From the NCBI GenBank assembly GCA_003427395.1, contig BFEA01000011.1:414626-448063 (forward strand): DNA of 33,438 bases. Reading direction: 5' to 3'. Both the position numbers and the translations under genes were made by a program. Each line of letters opens with the position of its first letter. Positions within the stretch are counted from its first letter, which is position 1. The notes beneath the pieces are model-generated. The model saw nothing but the letters and a program-made list of their open reading frames with translations, was not told the origin of the DNA and made no database searches. This DNA is from Chara braunii (lineage: Eukaryota > Streptophyta > Charophyceae > Charales > Characeae). Below, piece after piece: positions 20,253 through 29,429 of this stretch.

Positions 20253-21382
20253 CTAGAACTGCGATGGCCGACGATGTTTGTTAGCTTGCTCTATCATTCG
20301 GTGTTGAGCTGTTCTCAGATTGTCGGTCACTCTTGCAATTTCCTTCTCATGCTGTAAGGCAAACTCTCTACTTTCGATTGGCAGTCTCTGTATTTGGTCA
20401 CAGTTCAGCCCTTCAAACGGCCTGCGTGGTCTAAAGGACTTGTGGAACTCGTTAGGAGTCCGACAAATAGCTAGGTGAACTTTGTTATTGTAAGCACTAG
20501 CTACTTTAGGGAGCATCACATCCCAGTTAATCTGATCTGGTCTAACATACATCCCTAGTATCTGCTGCAGGATCTTATTCATCTATTCAGTTTGGCAGTT
20601 AGTCTTTGGGTGACGACCGAATGACTTTGAGCCGTAGACTCGCATAAGTTCTTTCCAGTGCTGACTAGTAAATAGTGTATCTCTATCACTAACGATGCAT
20701 AACGGAATACCATGTTCGCTTACCCAGGAATCGAAAAGCTTCTCCTTAGCTAACTTTGTACGTGCCTCAGAAGGCAAAGGAACAAAAATTGCATATTTGC
20801 TAAAACAATCTACTATGATCATGGCTTGGCTCTTGCCATGCCTACTCCTAACCCTTGCATCCATGAAGTCGATGGACATAGACTCTCTGGGTCCTGAAGG
20901 GATAGGCAAGGGTCTGAGAAGACCCAATGGGGCTCGCGTCATACTTTTGTTGCGTTGGCATTCTTTGCCACTACGTACGTACTCTATACAGTCAGCTTTC
21001 ATTCCAGGTTGGCTAATGTCTTTTGCCAACTGAAGTGTCCTTCTGTATCGTGACGTTCCCCTAGGATCACACTTCGGATCTCTTCACTATTGGGAATGCA
21101 CAGCCTATCTACGACGTCTGTCTTCTCAAACAGCAACCCGTTCGTGGTGCGGTAGTCATGTTCACTCTCTAAGGCCTCTCTTACTCTCTTCAAGAGGTTG
21201 ATAGGGTCCTGAGCATACGTATCTCTAACCTTTTGCTGTAAATCGGATCCTATGTCTAGATAGTGCACGCTTGCTCCTAAGTAACCAGCCCTTCCATTGA
21301 GAGCATTTGCAACCACGTTGAGCCTGTTTTTGCCGACCCTGATTTTCACTGCGCTCCGAGTTTTGCTGAGCCTGGGTCCCAC
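20253..21382 (-). pseudogene. Gypsy integrase with end of RNase H, broken
   Basis: The segment 21382-20999 starts with the end of RNase H (GKNRLNVVANALNGR) and the His half of the integrase zinc finger (RHDTEGH). After a frame change, 21029-20583 gives the Cys half, in which one expected Cys of the CxxC pair is Gly (VRSGKEC). It also gives the catalytic core with the Asp in MSIDF, the Asp in IVSDRD and the Glu in CQTE. An amber codon (20583-20585) follows that Glu at a position usually occupied by Gln. The same frame continues to 20253 with the integrase C-terminal part. All three catalytic acids are still visible, but the protein cannot be made in one piece. Confidence 0.85.
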
Positions 21383-22021
21383 TCCATTTCTTTATGGTAC
21401 TCTCACGGGAAGAACAAAAAAAAAGAAAAAAAAGAAGAAAAGTTGCAGCCGTGAAAAAAAACAAGAAAACGAAACCAAGCTCTGGGCGTGATTGAAGCTG
21501 TATACATTCTCGGAAGTGGTAGTGTGAGTGTGCCCTCAGTTAGGGCATCTCAGTCTCGTGGCCAGGTTGTCAGATTCCAAAAACTCGAAACAAGAAAAAA
21601 AAGATAGAAATACGGATTCGGCCGTGAAAATGGCAAGATACATTCCCGCAAGTGCCAGTGTGAACAGGGTTACAATCCTTTGAGGGAACACAGCTCGAGC
21701 AGATCATGGATTCCGCCCTGCCTCGTTGGCAGAGGACACATAACAAACAAAGGAGAAATAAAAAAGAGAACAACAAGTTTCAGAATGTGACCGTCTTTGT
21801 TGTGAGATGCATTCAAGACAGTGAAGACGGCCGTAGACTACCCTGCTCGACATCATTGCAGTACAAAGGCCTTTTTTTTTCTCCTTTTCCTTTTGTGCAC
21901 GGGCAAAAAAAAAGTACGATTTATGGGACATTGCCGACCCTGGGTCCGACCCCCGAAAAGTTCGGGTACTGGCCAGCATCACGTTATTTCCCAACAGTGG
22001 GGGAGGTACTGGTGGTTTAAC
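21330..22021 (-). mobile_element. Insertion of about 680 bp splitting gypsy RNase H; dispersed repeat copy 2
   Basis: RNase H coding sequence stops after DFELKP (near 22030) and resumes at GKNRLNVVA (near 21335). The intervening sequence has no retroviral content. On the minus strand it begins TTAAACCACCAGTACCTCC (22021-22003), the terminus also seen at 5953 and 28714. A 12-bp direct repeat (TTGCCGACCCTG) lies at 21330-21341 and 21931-21942. Inside are A-rich tracts and about three degenerate repeats around a GATACATTC...AAGTG core (near 21510, 21640 and 21810). The element class is unknown, and the exact ends and any target-site duplication are not settled. Confidence 0.6.
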
Positions 22022-22300
22022 GGGTTTGAGCTCAAAGTCATAAGTGATCTATTTCTGCAGCCCACTTAGTAAGCTTAGGTGTCATCTTGGCTTGCGTTTT
22101 CAGCCACCTGAGTGTCTCGTGGTAAACTTTGAAGTGCCTACCAAGCAAGTAGTGTCTGCAGTGATATAGTGCTTGCCTGAGAGCATAGAGAGTTCTGTTT
22201 TGCAAGTTGAAGCTGCTACCTTTTGCGAAGGCAACCTAGCAGACATGAACTCTATGGGTCTATACCCATTGTTGGGCTGAGGCGCAGTCTTGGTCCCACT
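22022..22300 (-). pseudogene. Gypsy RNase H remnant
   Basis: Translating in more than one frame recovers a typical chain of RNase H and tether blocks: PIEFMSARL, LYALRQALYHCRHYLLG, VYHETLRWL and KWAAEIDH, followed by DFELK. Small indels separate them. The C-terminal end lies beyond the inserted sequence. Confidence 0.7.
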
Positions 22301-22301
22301 T

Positions 22302-23060
22302 TCAGATCGCCTCTTTCTTTAGCAGTCTGCGAAGGGGAGCAGTGATAGTAAAAACGTTTCTAACAAACTTTTTATAATAGTTGGCCAACCCTAGGAATGA
22401 TTGCAACTCTGTTAACGGACGAGGAATTGTCCAGTCTCTAATCGCTGCGATTTTATTGTCCTCAGGTTTTATACAATCTCCATCTAAGACGTGGCCCAAA
22501 TACAATGTTTTGGTTTTGGCCCACTCACACTTCTTCGCGTTGATCTTGAAGTTTGCCTCGCGCAACTTCTTCGAGATCTGCCTTGGATGAGCCTCATGCT
22601 CCTGGAGGGTCTTATTAAAGGTTAGGATATCATCTAAATAAACCGTTACAAATCTTTCTAACCACGACATAAACAAATCGTTCATATAGCGCTAGAAAGT
22701 GGCTGGTGCATTCGTTAGTTTAAAGGGCATCACTATGAACTCATAATGCCCGTATGTAGTATTGAACGCTGTTTTGTACTGATCATCAGGGCGAACTTCA
22801 ATCTGATGGTACCCTGACTTGCACCGGATCTAACAGATCACCTATTCGGGGCAGTGGCTCTGCATTCTTGTTGTATCAACGTTTAGACCCCTGTAGTCTG
22901 TGCACATTCTCAACTCTCCCTCTTTCTTGGGGACAAATAGAACAGGTGCTCCAAACGGAGACGAAGTGGGCCTAATCCAACCCTTCTCGAGGAGCTCGTC
23001 TAACTACTTGCATAGTTCCTCTAACTCCTTAGGAGACATCCTATAAATTGCTCCTTTGGG
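22302..23060 (-). pseudogene. Gypsy reverse transcriptase, broken
   Basis: In minus order: [24 protein letters not shown] and CTDYRGLN (fingers), then [18 protein letters not shown], the catalytic YLDD in VTVYLDDILTF, and LGHVL plus FLGLANYYKKF (thumb and connection). The stretch that normally carries motif A with the first catalytic Asp, between the DLLD block and SGYHQIE, is missing, and the frame changes there. Two amber codons (23004-23006 and 22692-22694) stand where the family has Gln. The longest open piece is 22302-22685. Confidence 0.85.
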
Positions 23061-23456
23061 AGTTTCACTGCCAGCCTCTATCTCGATGTGATGTTGGATG
23101 GGACGCGGAACTACTTTTGAAGGAGCCTTTGAGAAATTTGCGTACTTGTCCAACAACTTGGCAATAACAGAGTTGGTTGGTTCCTTTTTCTTAGGCTCAG
23201 TAATTGGCCTAACATAGGCTACAAAAACCTGATCTTCTAACTGCTCCTTTTTAACTAATTGTGCAAACGCAGGAGCACTAAGACAACAATGTGCCAGGGA
23301 GCTATCCCCTTCCTGACACATGGAACAGGCGGACTTTCTTGACGCCACTTGGCGGACTAGGAAGTCTTCACTCGTGCTCACGCAAATGGCGTGCGGCTCT
23401 TGTTGCCTCTCCCAAGTCCATTCCCAATACCATATCGAACGGGAGATCATCTTCAA
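23061..23456 (-). pseudogene. Protease-RT linker of the gypsy element
   Basis: The open frame has a low-complexity charged linker (TEPKKKEPTNSVIAKLLDKY), then FSKAPSKVVPRPIQHHIEI and RMSPKELEEL. The latter pair is the typical approach to the RT domain (HxI..., MSxxELxEL). The frame ends at the amber codon 23004-23006, just before the RT fingers. Confidence 0.7.
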
Positions 23457-23775
23457 CCGGGAGAGTCAGGGAATCGATAAATCTCTCTACCTTCCCATCT
23501 GCTTCTAGGCGAAAATACGCTTGGACTCCCTCGACGTAATCCTCGATTCGCATTATGCAATTATCAATGAGTATGCTGATTATAGGTTCTTCTAGCTCTT
23601 GGACTTTCAAGCTAAGCTTTAACTTCTTCAACGCTTTATGGCTAATATAGCTACGGGTGGCGCCACTGTCTATAAGGACCCCTAGTCTACCTCTAAAAAA
23701 TTCTACATCTGCTATCAACAACTGTCCTTTTCCTTCTTTATTCATCTTGGCCCAGACCGACATTCTTTCCCTCAA
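23368..23775 (-). CDS. Gypsy aspartic protease region (open piece)
   Basis: This 135-residue frame would process the element polyprotein. The active-site triplet is in VLIDSGATRSYIS (about residues 33-45), preceded by the usual hydrophobic strand and followed by a region containing DMVLGMDL, which matches the conserved hydrophobic-Gly turn. Its frame differs from that of the next segment (23004-23456), so the polyprotein is interrupted between protease and RT. Confidence 0.75.
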   Translation of the reverse strand: MRERMSVWAKMNKEGKGQLLIADVEFFRGRLGVLIDSGATRSYISHKALKKLKLSLKVQELEEPIISILIDNCIMRIEDYVEGVQAYFRLEADGKVERFIDSLTLPVEDDLPFDMVLGMDLGEATRAARHLREHE

Positions 23776-23929
23776 TTCTTCTGCCAGACCTGTGAGGGAA
23801 ATGCCTAGAGAGACTCTTAAGCAGTCTCGGATCAGCTAACTAGACGCTGGCCAGCAACCTCTCTCGTAGACACATGTGGAGTGAGAGTTTCTACTTGGAG
23901 CCCACACTCATCTCCATGAGGTCTAGAGG

Positions 23930-25800
23930 TAAGGGCAATTGCTACCCTTATCGAGGGTGCCTTTTGCTGCCTCGACAACAGCTCGCTGGGCACCTTTTGT
24001 GCTTTGGGCAAAATTTGATGATGTGCCCAGGGTCATCGTAGAAAATGCATTGAAACTCGTCTATCCTTTTTTGCTAATTGGTTTGCTCAATACCAAACGT
24101 TTCCTAGTGTCGGCCCTCAGGCCGACGAGGATGCTAACCACCCCCTCTGGGAGGTGATCGATCAGAACGAGGACGGTTAGACGGGGGATGTTGACCCCTG
24201 CCTCCCGCTTGGCGGTTTCCTCTACTGCCAACCCCTTGGCCGCCAGAGGCTTGGCCACCTCGGCCTTGACCTCTTCCACGTCCTTGCGACCTCCCTCCGG
24301 CTGTGACAACAACATAGGTACTCCCTTGACCTACACTACTGTAAGGGAACTTTTCCAGACCACCCTCTTCTAAAGGATAAGACTATCATTGGCCTTGACT
24401 TGGCTCGTGATGGTCTGACCCTTTCACTTTTTGCCCTTGGCAAGGTCTTTGTGCCAAAAAGTGGTTATTGGTGCGGACTGGGCCTCAAAGGCCACAACCT
24501 CGTGACTTAGCGTGTTGTGTGTCATATCAGGCTGTTGCTTTCTGGTGAAGAAGTGCCCGTGCAAAATTTCAGGCATGGCACGGTAGAACAATTGGACAAG
24601 TTGGGTCTCAGTGACCCCATTATCCAGGGACAATGACAAGCTCATCCATAGCAGTTTCGAGTGCTTGTGCACTCCTCCACTGTCGCGTGAGGATCGTTTT
24701 TGTCAGATGCCCTAATGCCCCTAGTGACGTCTGCAAAACGTTCGCGGAGACTCGGGTTAGTGATAGAGTATGTGACCGTGTCGTTGTCGCACTTAGCATC
24801 ACGTGCAAGCGACGTAGCAAAACTGGCTGGTTCTTCCTTCAGGGTGTGGAAGGCTACAAGAACATGATTCTCTGGCGTGATATCTTGTAGGTGTAAATAA
24901 GACTTGATATTGGCTTCCCAATTATGAAAGTCCTCTCCCTTCTTCCACCATAAGGTTCAGGGAAACTGACCTTCACTCGCTCACGATGTGGCCGTGCCTC
25001 CTCTTCCTTGGGAGCCACTATCTTTGTGCGTTTTATGGCACCTGTGTAGAACTTTTTTGTGCCTTCCATGGCGACACGCATTTCGCTTGCGACATGAAGC
25101 ATCATATCCCGTGCAAAATCCTTGAAGCCTACACGCATGGACTGTAGCGCGTTGTCATGGCCCCTAAGGTGACACAAGTGTTCTTGCTGGGCCCTCAACA
25201 TAGCATCCATACTTGGGGAGATGAGCTCTACATTTTTTGTTGAGGTCAACCTACACTCCCAATTGCCCTTGCTGCTCTTTAACAACCTTCAACTCTCTCT
25301 CCATCCTCTTTGTCGCCTTAAATCGCCTCGTTCTCTCCCCCGTGAGGTGCAACTTCCACTCCAACTTCTTTTCATCTTCCTTGGCCCCTCCTCCCTTTCC
25401 AATTCTTGTTCCACCGCTTCTTTTTCTGCCTGATGGACAAGCAACGTAGCTTCTTCATCCTCCTTCCGGGCTAGATTAGCCACCCGCGTCTTTGTCTTGG
25501 GCACTACTATATTCCCCTCTCTCTTCAGTTCTTGCCGTTCTCTGCGGGGGAACCTCTACCTTTTCTTCTTCTTCTTCTTCTCCTTCTTCTTCTATGGTTG
25601 CCACTGCTTCCTCTTTCTCCTTTTGCAGCCGTTTCAACCCTTCTTCTAACTCTCTCTTTCTTGGCCTTCTTTGCCAATAAGGCCACCTTCTTGGCCGCCT
25701 TCTCCAACTCTTTCTTCTCCTTCCTCACCTTCAACTCTGACAAGATTCTTGCACCTTCCTCCTCCTGCTCCCTCGTGTAAGGGGAGGTTCTTGTATCACC
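23930..25800 (-). pseudogene. Gypsy gag, frameshifted
   Basis: Gag pieces occur in at least three frames. In minus order there are Lys/Glu-rich coiled-coil stretches (25743-25289), a segment with VKVSFPEPYGG (25285-24950), capsid pieces around LVQLFYRAMPEILHGHF (24672-24424) and a zinc-knuckle relic near 24050-24005. The knuckle reads C-x2-Y-x4-H-x4-C, so the second metal-binding Cys is Tyr (codon at 24038-24040). Several frameshifts make it non-functional. Confidence 0.7.
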
Positions 25801-26939
25801 CCTTCGTTGTGACTCTGCAGGTAAGGGTGCGCCAAAATCCTAAAGGGAAAAAAAACTGGCAGAGGGTCCCCCACAAGGAGAACCCCACGAGCAAGGAATA
25901 CATCGGATAGTCATTCATGGTGTCAGGTGCGCAACCCCGTGGCAGTTCCACTCCTCACCACTTTCCAATAATTGGTTGATTGACTGACTCTCTAAGGACC
26001 ACAAAATCTTCTCCTTTGTTCCAGCCAAGTAATAGTCGACGAAAGCTTTCGCCGCCACTATCACCGAAACTTTCCAGGATCCGAGTGCTCCTTGCACATA
26101 GGATCAATCCCACCTGGCTTTCACCCTGGATCAGATCTTTGTCAACTAGGGTCACTAGCCTAGTCTACTCTAAGGCTGTCACTACAAGACACTACTGCTG
26201 ATCAGGAGGCACTTTAGGAGATCCCCCATAACTCATGAATTCTTTAGTGTCGCACGACGTGATCAGCAGAGTCCTTTCAACATATACACAGCTGGATGTG
26301 CAGCCTACAACTCGGAGTTTAGGCCTACCATGCCACACTGAGCAGCCCGCCGGTCTGTACCGGTCCTTGGGGGTCTTGTCCCCGGGACGTGTCAGTCGTT
26401 AGACGTGGCCTTTAGCCCTACTAAGTCTCGTGCAGGCTTGGCCACCATAGCTTTATGACCACATGCACAAAGTCCTATCACCTGGACAGAAGTGACTCAA
26501 TGTAGAAAGAAGAGAGATTGACGCGCAGCAAGTACCAAGGTTACGTGCACATCCACAGGGTAAGGGGTAGGCCAAGGCTTGAGAGATTATACCATACACC
26601 AGCTTGGTCAAAAGTCTTGGTCAACGCCTCCGATCAAAGGTCTTGTTCAATGTCGGTCACCGCTGGTTAACGTTGATCAACACCTTGGTCAAACTCACTT
26701 GGTGCCGGTCAACTTCGTTTCGGTCTTTGATCTCCTGGCTATGGCCGCCGACTCTTCTCCTTTGTCAACCTCCTCCTCCTTCCTTTTGTCTTCCTCCCCA
26801 CTTGACCTTGGCTATGGCTTCCTCTCTTTCTCCTTTGTCTCTCCCTCCGTTTGCCTTTCTCTCGTCTTTCCTTGTCACTTCTATCTTTGTCTTCTTCACT
26901 TTCGAGCTCGTCGGCTATTGCCGCCACTTCGCGCGTCCA

Positions 26940-26995
<56 letters not shown>

Positions 26996-27484
26996 TTGTC
27001 GGCGTCTTCTTCTCCGCGCTCAACAAACTTCTTCTTTGCGGTCTTCTTTCGCATGGGGGCCTCCTTCGTTGTGGCGGCCTTCTCCTTCAGCGCGGCGAGA
27101 ACAGCGGCAGCGATATGTAGGGGCGCATGGGCGCAAAGGCAACTTAGCGTGTGATCAGCAGCAGCGCACAGGCAAGGTGGCGGCACGTAGCGATGGTGGG
27201 CGCTCACGTGGGAAGGCAACGGCGCGTAGCGATGGTGGGCGCACTATCTCTATCGGGCACTAGCAATTGAACGGCGGTGTGTGTTGAGGGCAGTGGGCGT
27301 GTGCAAAGACGACGCGCACGCGTACATGGCGCAGTGTGCAACGACGTGCTCTTTTGATTGTGCGGGTAGAGGCGCCCAGCAAGCGGGCACACAAATGCTG
27401 ATGTGGCGCCTAGGCGCCTCCCTTTCTTTCTTCACAAGGTGGCGATGATGACAACGACGGCGGCGATCGCGGCAACTGTGGGAC
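25801..27484 (-). other. Untranslated leader of the gypsy element
   Basis: This is about 1.7 kb between the primer-binding site and gag with no supported gene. It contains a (CT)n tract (26944-26993), a 20-bp direct repeat GTAGCGATGGTGGGCGC-type (near 27184 and 27222), and a cluster of TTGACC cores on the minus strand (26606-26712). The length is unusual for a leader and may include older insertions. Confidence 0.4.
26944..26993 (+). repeat. (CT)n microsatellite
   Basis: A pure CT run of about 50 bp. Confidence 0.95.
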
Positions 27485-27508
27485 AGCGGGAACCAGCTTC
27501 GATACCAG
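27485..27508 (-). other. Primer-binding site of the gypsy element
   Basis: Directly inside the 5' LTR the minus strand reads TGGTATCGAAGCTGG. Plant LTR retrotransposons commonly start this site with TGGTATCAGAGC, complementary to the 3' end of initiator tRNA-Met. The match is good over the first seven bases and partial after that. Confidence 0.65.
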
Positions 27509-28360
27509 TGCAATCAGACTTGTCTTCAACCCTGCTTCAACGTGCATGTAAATAGAATGACGATCAGAGTTGGCGCGAAGCGCACACAAAGGCTCAGAGA
27601 TAAAATGTGGCCAGGAACACAGCCCAGATTCAAACTTGTCTTTGATGGCTATGGTGCATGGTGCCAGACAAATATTCCCACCCGATCAATTGTATCCACC
27701 GGCAACTTATTCGCACATGCATACGCACACTTGGATCACCCTGGATGTCCCGCATACACAAGCACTCTACACACACACACTTCCTACCGTATTCTACGTG
27801 GCAGCTATGGCTGTCGTCTCTCTCCTGAGCTAGCTCGCAGCTATGGCCGAGTTTCTGTCCTCTTAGCCCTCTTCTTCTTCGGGCACCTGCAGACCTCCGT
27901 AGCACAAGACGCTCTGACAGCGCTTCCGCACGGCTCACAGGCAAAATGAATGAATGACTTGACACTGCCTCTTTATTTATACTTCGGAGCGTTGTTGGTC
28001 TGCCCTCCACAGTCGCGCATGGTATTTGTTGACTGGACAAAGTGTGACCGGGATTGAGTACCGCTGAGTAGGCTAGGTAGGACTGGGACTGCCCTTTGCT
28101 GACTGTGCTAGCCGCTGACTGACTATGACCTACGAAGAGTCAGTCCTGCAGCTTCTAGGAGGTTCTAGTATTGACCCTTCAGAACTGTAGCGGCTACGAC
28201 CTATGACCACTCTATGGGTCAAACCCTTGCAACCGTGCTATATACAACAGCCGAACATACGACTTTAAGAGAACAGGTCGCGGGTACAAACACACGGGTC
28301 AACAGGTACTGTACATGGGTAAGGTTGAGGTCTAGGGATCGAGCCCTGAGTTCTTCGTCT
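27509..28360 (-). repeat. 5' LTR of the gypsy element
   Basis: This is the direct repeat of the left LTR, from TGCAATCAGACTTGTC to about GGGATCGAGCCCTG. The outer end is approximate. On the minus strand it holds a TATAAATA box (27981-27974) that the other LTR has lost. Confidence 0.85.
27974..27981 (-). promoter_or_regulatory. TATA box in the 5' LTR
   Basis: TATAAATA on the minus strand, followed by AAGAGGCAG, at a position in the LTR suitable for the U3/R promoter. No experimental support. Confidence 0.45.
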
Positions 28361-28713
28361 GTCACCGTTTCGGGTGAAAACCGTGTCACTTCAGAGAATA
28401 GAAGGACAGTCAAGTTCAAACCACACAGGTGAATGGGTGAGCGTGCTGCTGCTTTGTCCATGTTTGGGTGGACATTGGCCTTGGTCTGTGCACGTTTGTT
28501 TTGGCATCCTTTGAGAGAGGTGGGCTCTGTCTGTGCACGTTTTATGGAAAGGTCTGTAATTTATTATTTCATATGGTATATGAGCATCTCCAAAGGGTGA
28601 TTGATTTTGCCTATGGTGGAATTTCGCTTCAGTGGTGGTCTCTTTGCCCCCTCCTTCACCAGTCTCGATTACTGCACCATAGTGTACCTCCACAAATTGC
28701 CGAATCTCAATGT

Positions 28714-28790
28714 TAAACCACCAGTACTTCCTAAAGTCGTGCCCGTTAACGGTTATGCAATTTTGGGAAACGTACGGGTCACTACAGGAG
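28714..28790 (+). repeat. Dispersed repeat terminus, copy 3
   Basis: Begins TTAAACCACCAGTACTTCC on the plus strand. It continues AAAGTCGTGCCCGTTAACG, which matches AAAGTCGCGGTCGTTAACG in copy 1 at a similar distance. Its orientation is opposite to that of the other two copies. Confidence 0.5.
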
Positions 28791-28843
28791 CGCTCAAATT
28801 CATCCAACTTGAAACGTTTCTACCGTACTTGCAACCGCACGAG

Positions 28844-28953
28844 CCGCACCCGCACAGACCGGATCCGTGCGGAGATCCGTATGGGGGTTGCTCGATCTCC
28901 ACACATTCCGCACCCGCACAGACCGGATCTGTGTGGAGATCCGTACGGGGGGT
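28844..28953 (+). repeat. Two copies of a 45-bp motif, 64-bp period
   Basis: CCGCACCCGCACAGACCGGA and the following 25 bases occur at 28844-28888 and 28908-28953 with a few transitions. Each copy contains an internal inverted repeat around CGGATC. Confidence 0.85.
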
Positions 28954-29429
28954 GGCCGTGTGGAATTTATTTTATTTTATTTTTATTTTTTTATTTTTTT
29001 TGAAAGGGGGGTCTGAGGGGTCCGAGAGGTGTTACGTGTGCTGATATGATGGAGAACAACAAATAGTGAAATTTGAACTGAGTTTCAAGCTTCAACTTTG
29101 AAGTTTGGAGTTTGAACTCCGACTGCCAACTACGACATTGCAAGAATATCAAATTTCATGCAGCGGGTGGGGTTGTTCGGTCGGTACACACCTGTTCATG
29201 TTTGTAGATGCAGAAACACTGCATCTGAGTGCCACATCATGAAAACAGACAACTGCAGAGGGACACAGTGTCAGAAAGTCAAAGTTGTCGGACACATCAC
29301 AAAGAAACCACAAACAGCCTGGGACAAGACAACATCCGAAAGAGCTTCCCCATTGCAATGTTGCTAAGTCATTTATATCACTTATAGTCAGCAAAACAGT
29401 GAACCTCCGAGTTCGCAGTGGGCCAGATA

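Larger units (their letters stand above)
19126..28360 (-). mobile_element. Degenerate Ty3/gypsy LTR retrotransposon
   Basis: Two diverged direct repeats beginning TGCAATCAGACTTGTC (19126 and 27509) enclose, in minus-strand order, a primer-binding site, gag, aspartic protease, RT, RNase H and integrase. That gene order defines Ty3/gypsy elements. Total length is about 9.2 kb. The LTRs differ by many substitutions and several indels, and the coding region has frameshifts, a deletion in RT, three amber codons and an insertion of about 680 bp, so the element is old and cannot move by itself. The inner ends of the LTRs (near 20015 and 28360) are approximate because similarity fades gradually, and I could not establish a target-site duplication. 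Confidence 0.85.
28361..29429. other. Intergenic stretch between gypsy element and hAT pseudogene
   Basis: No gene is supported. The stretch contains the third copy of the dispersed repeat terminus, a 64-bp-period duplication and a T-rich run (28965-29000). Open frames here lack any motif. Confidence 0.45.

Noticed and set aside
26579-27263. Overlapping plus frames of 191 and 219 residues
   Set aside because: They lie in the gypsy leader, read through a (CT)n tract, and exist in several phases at once.
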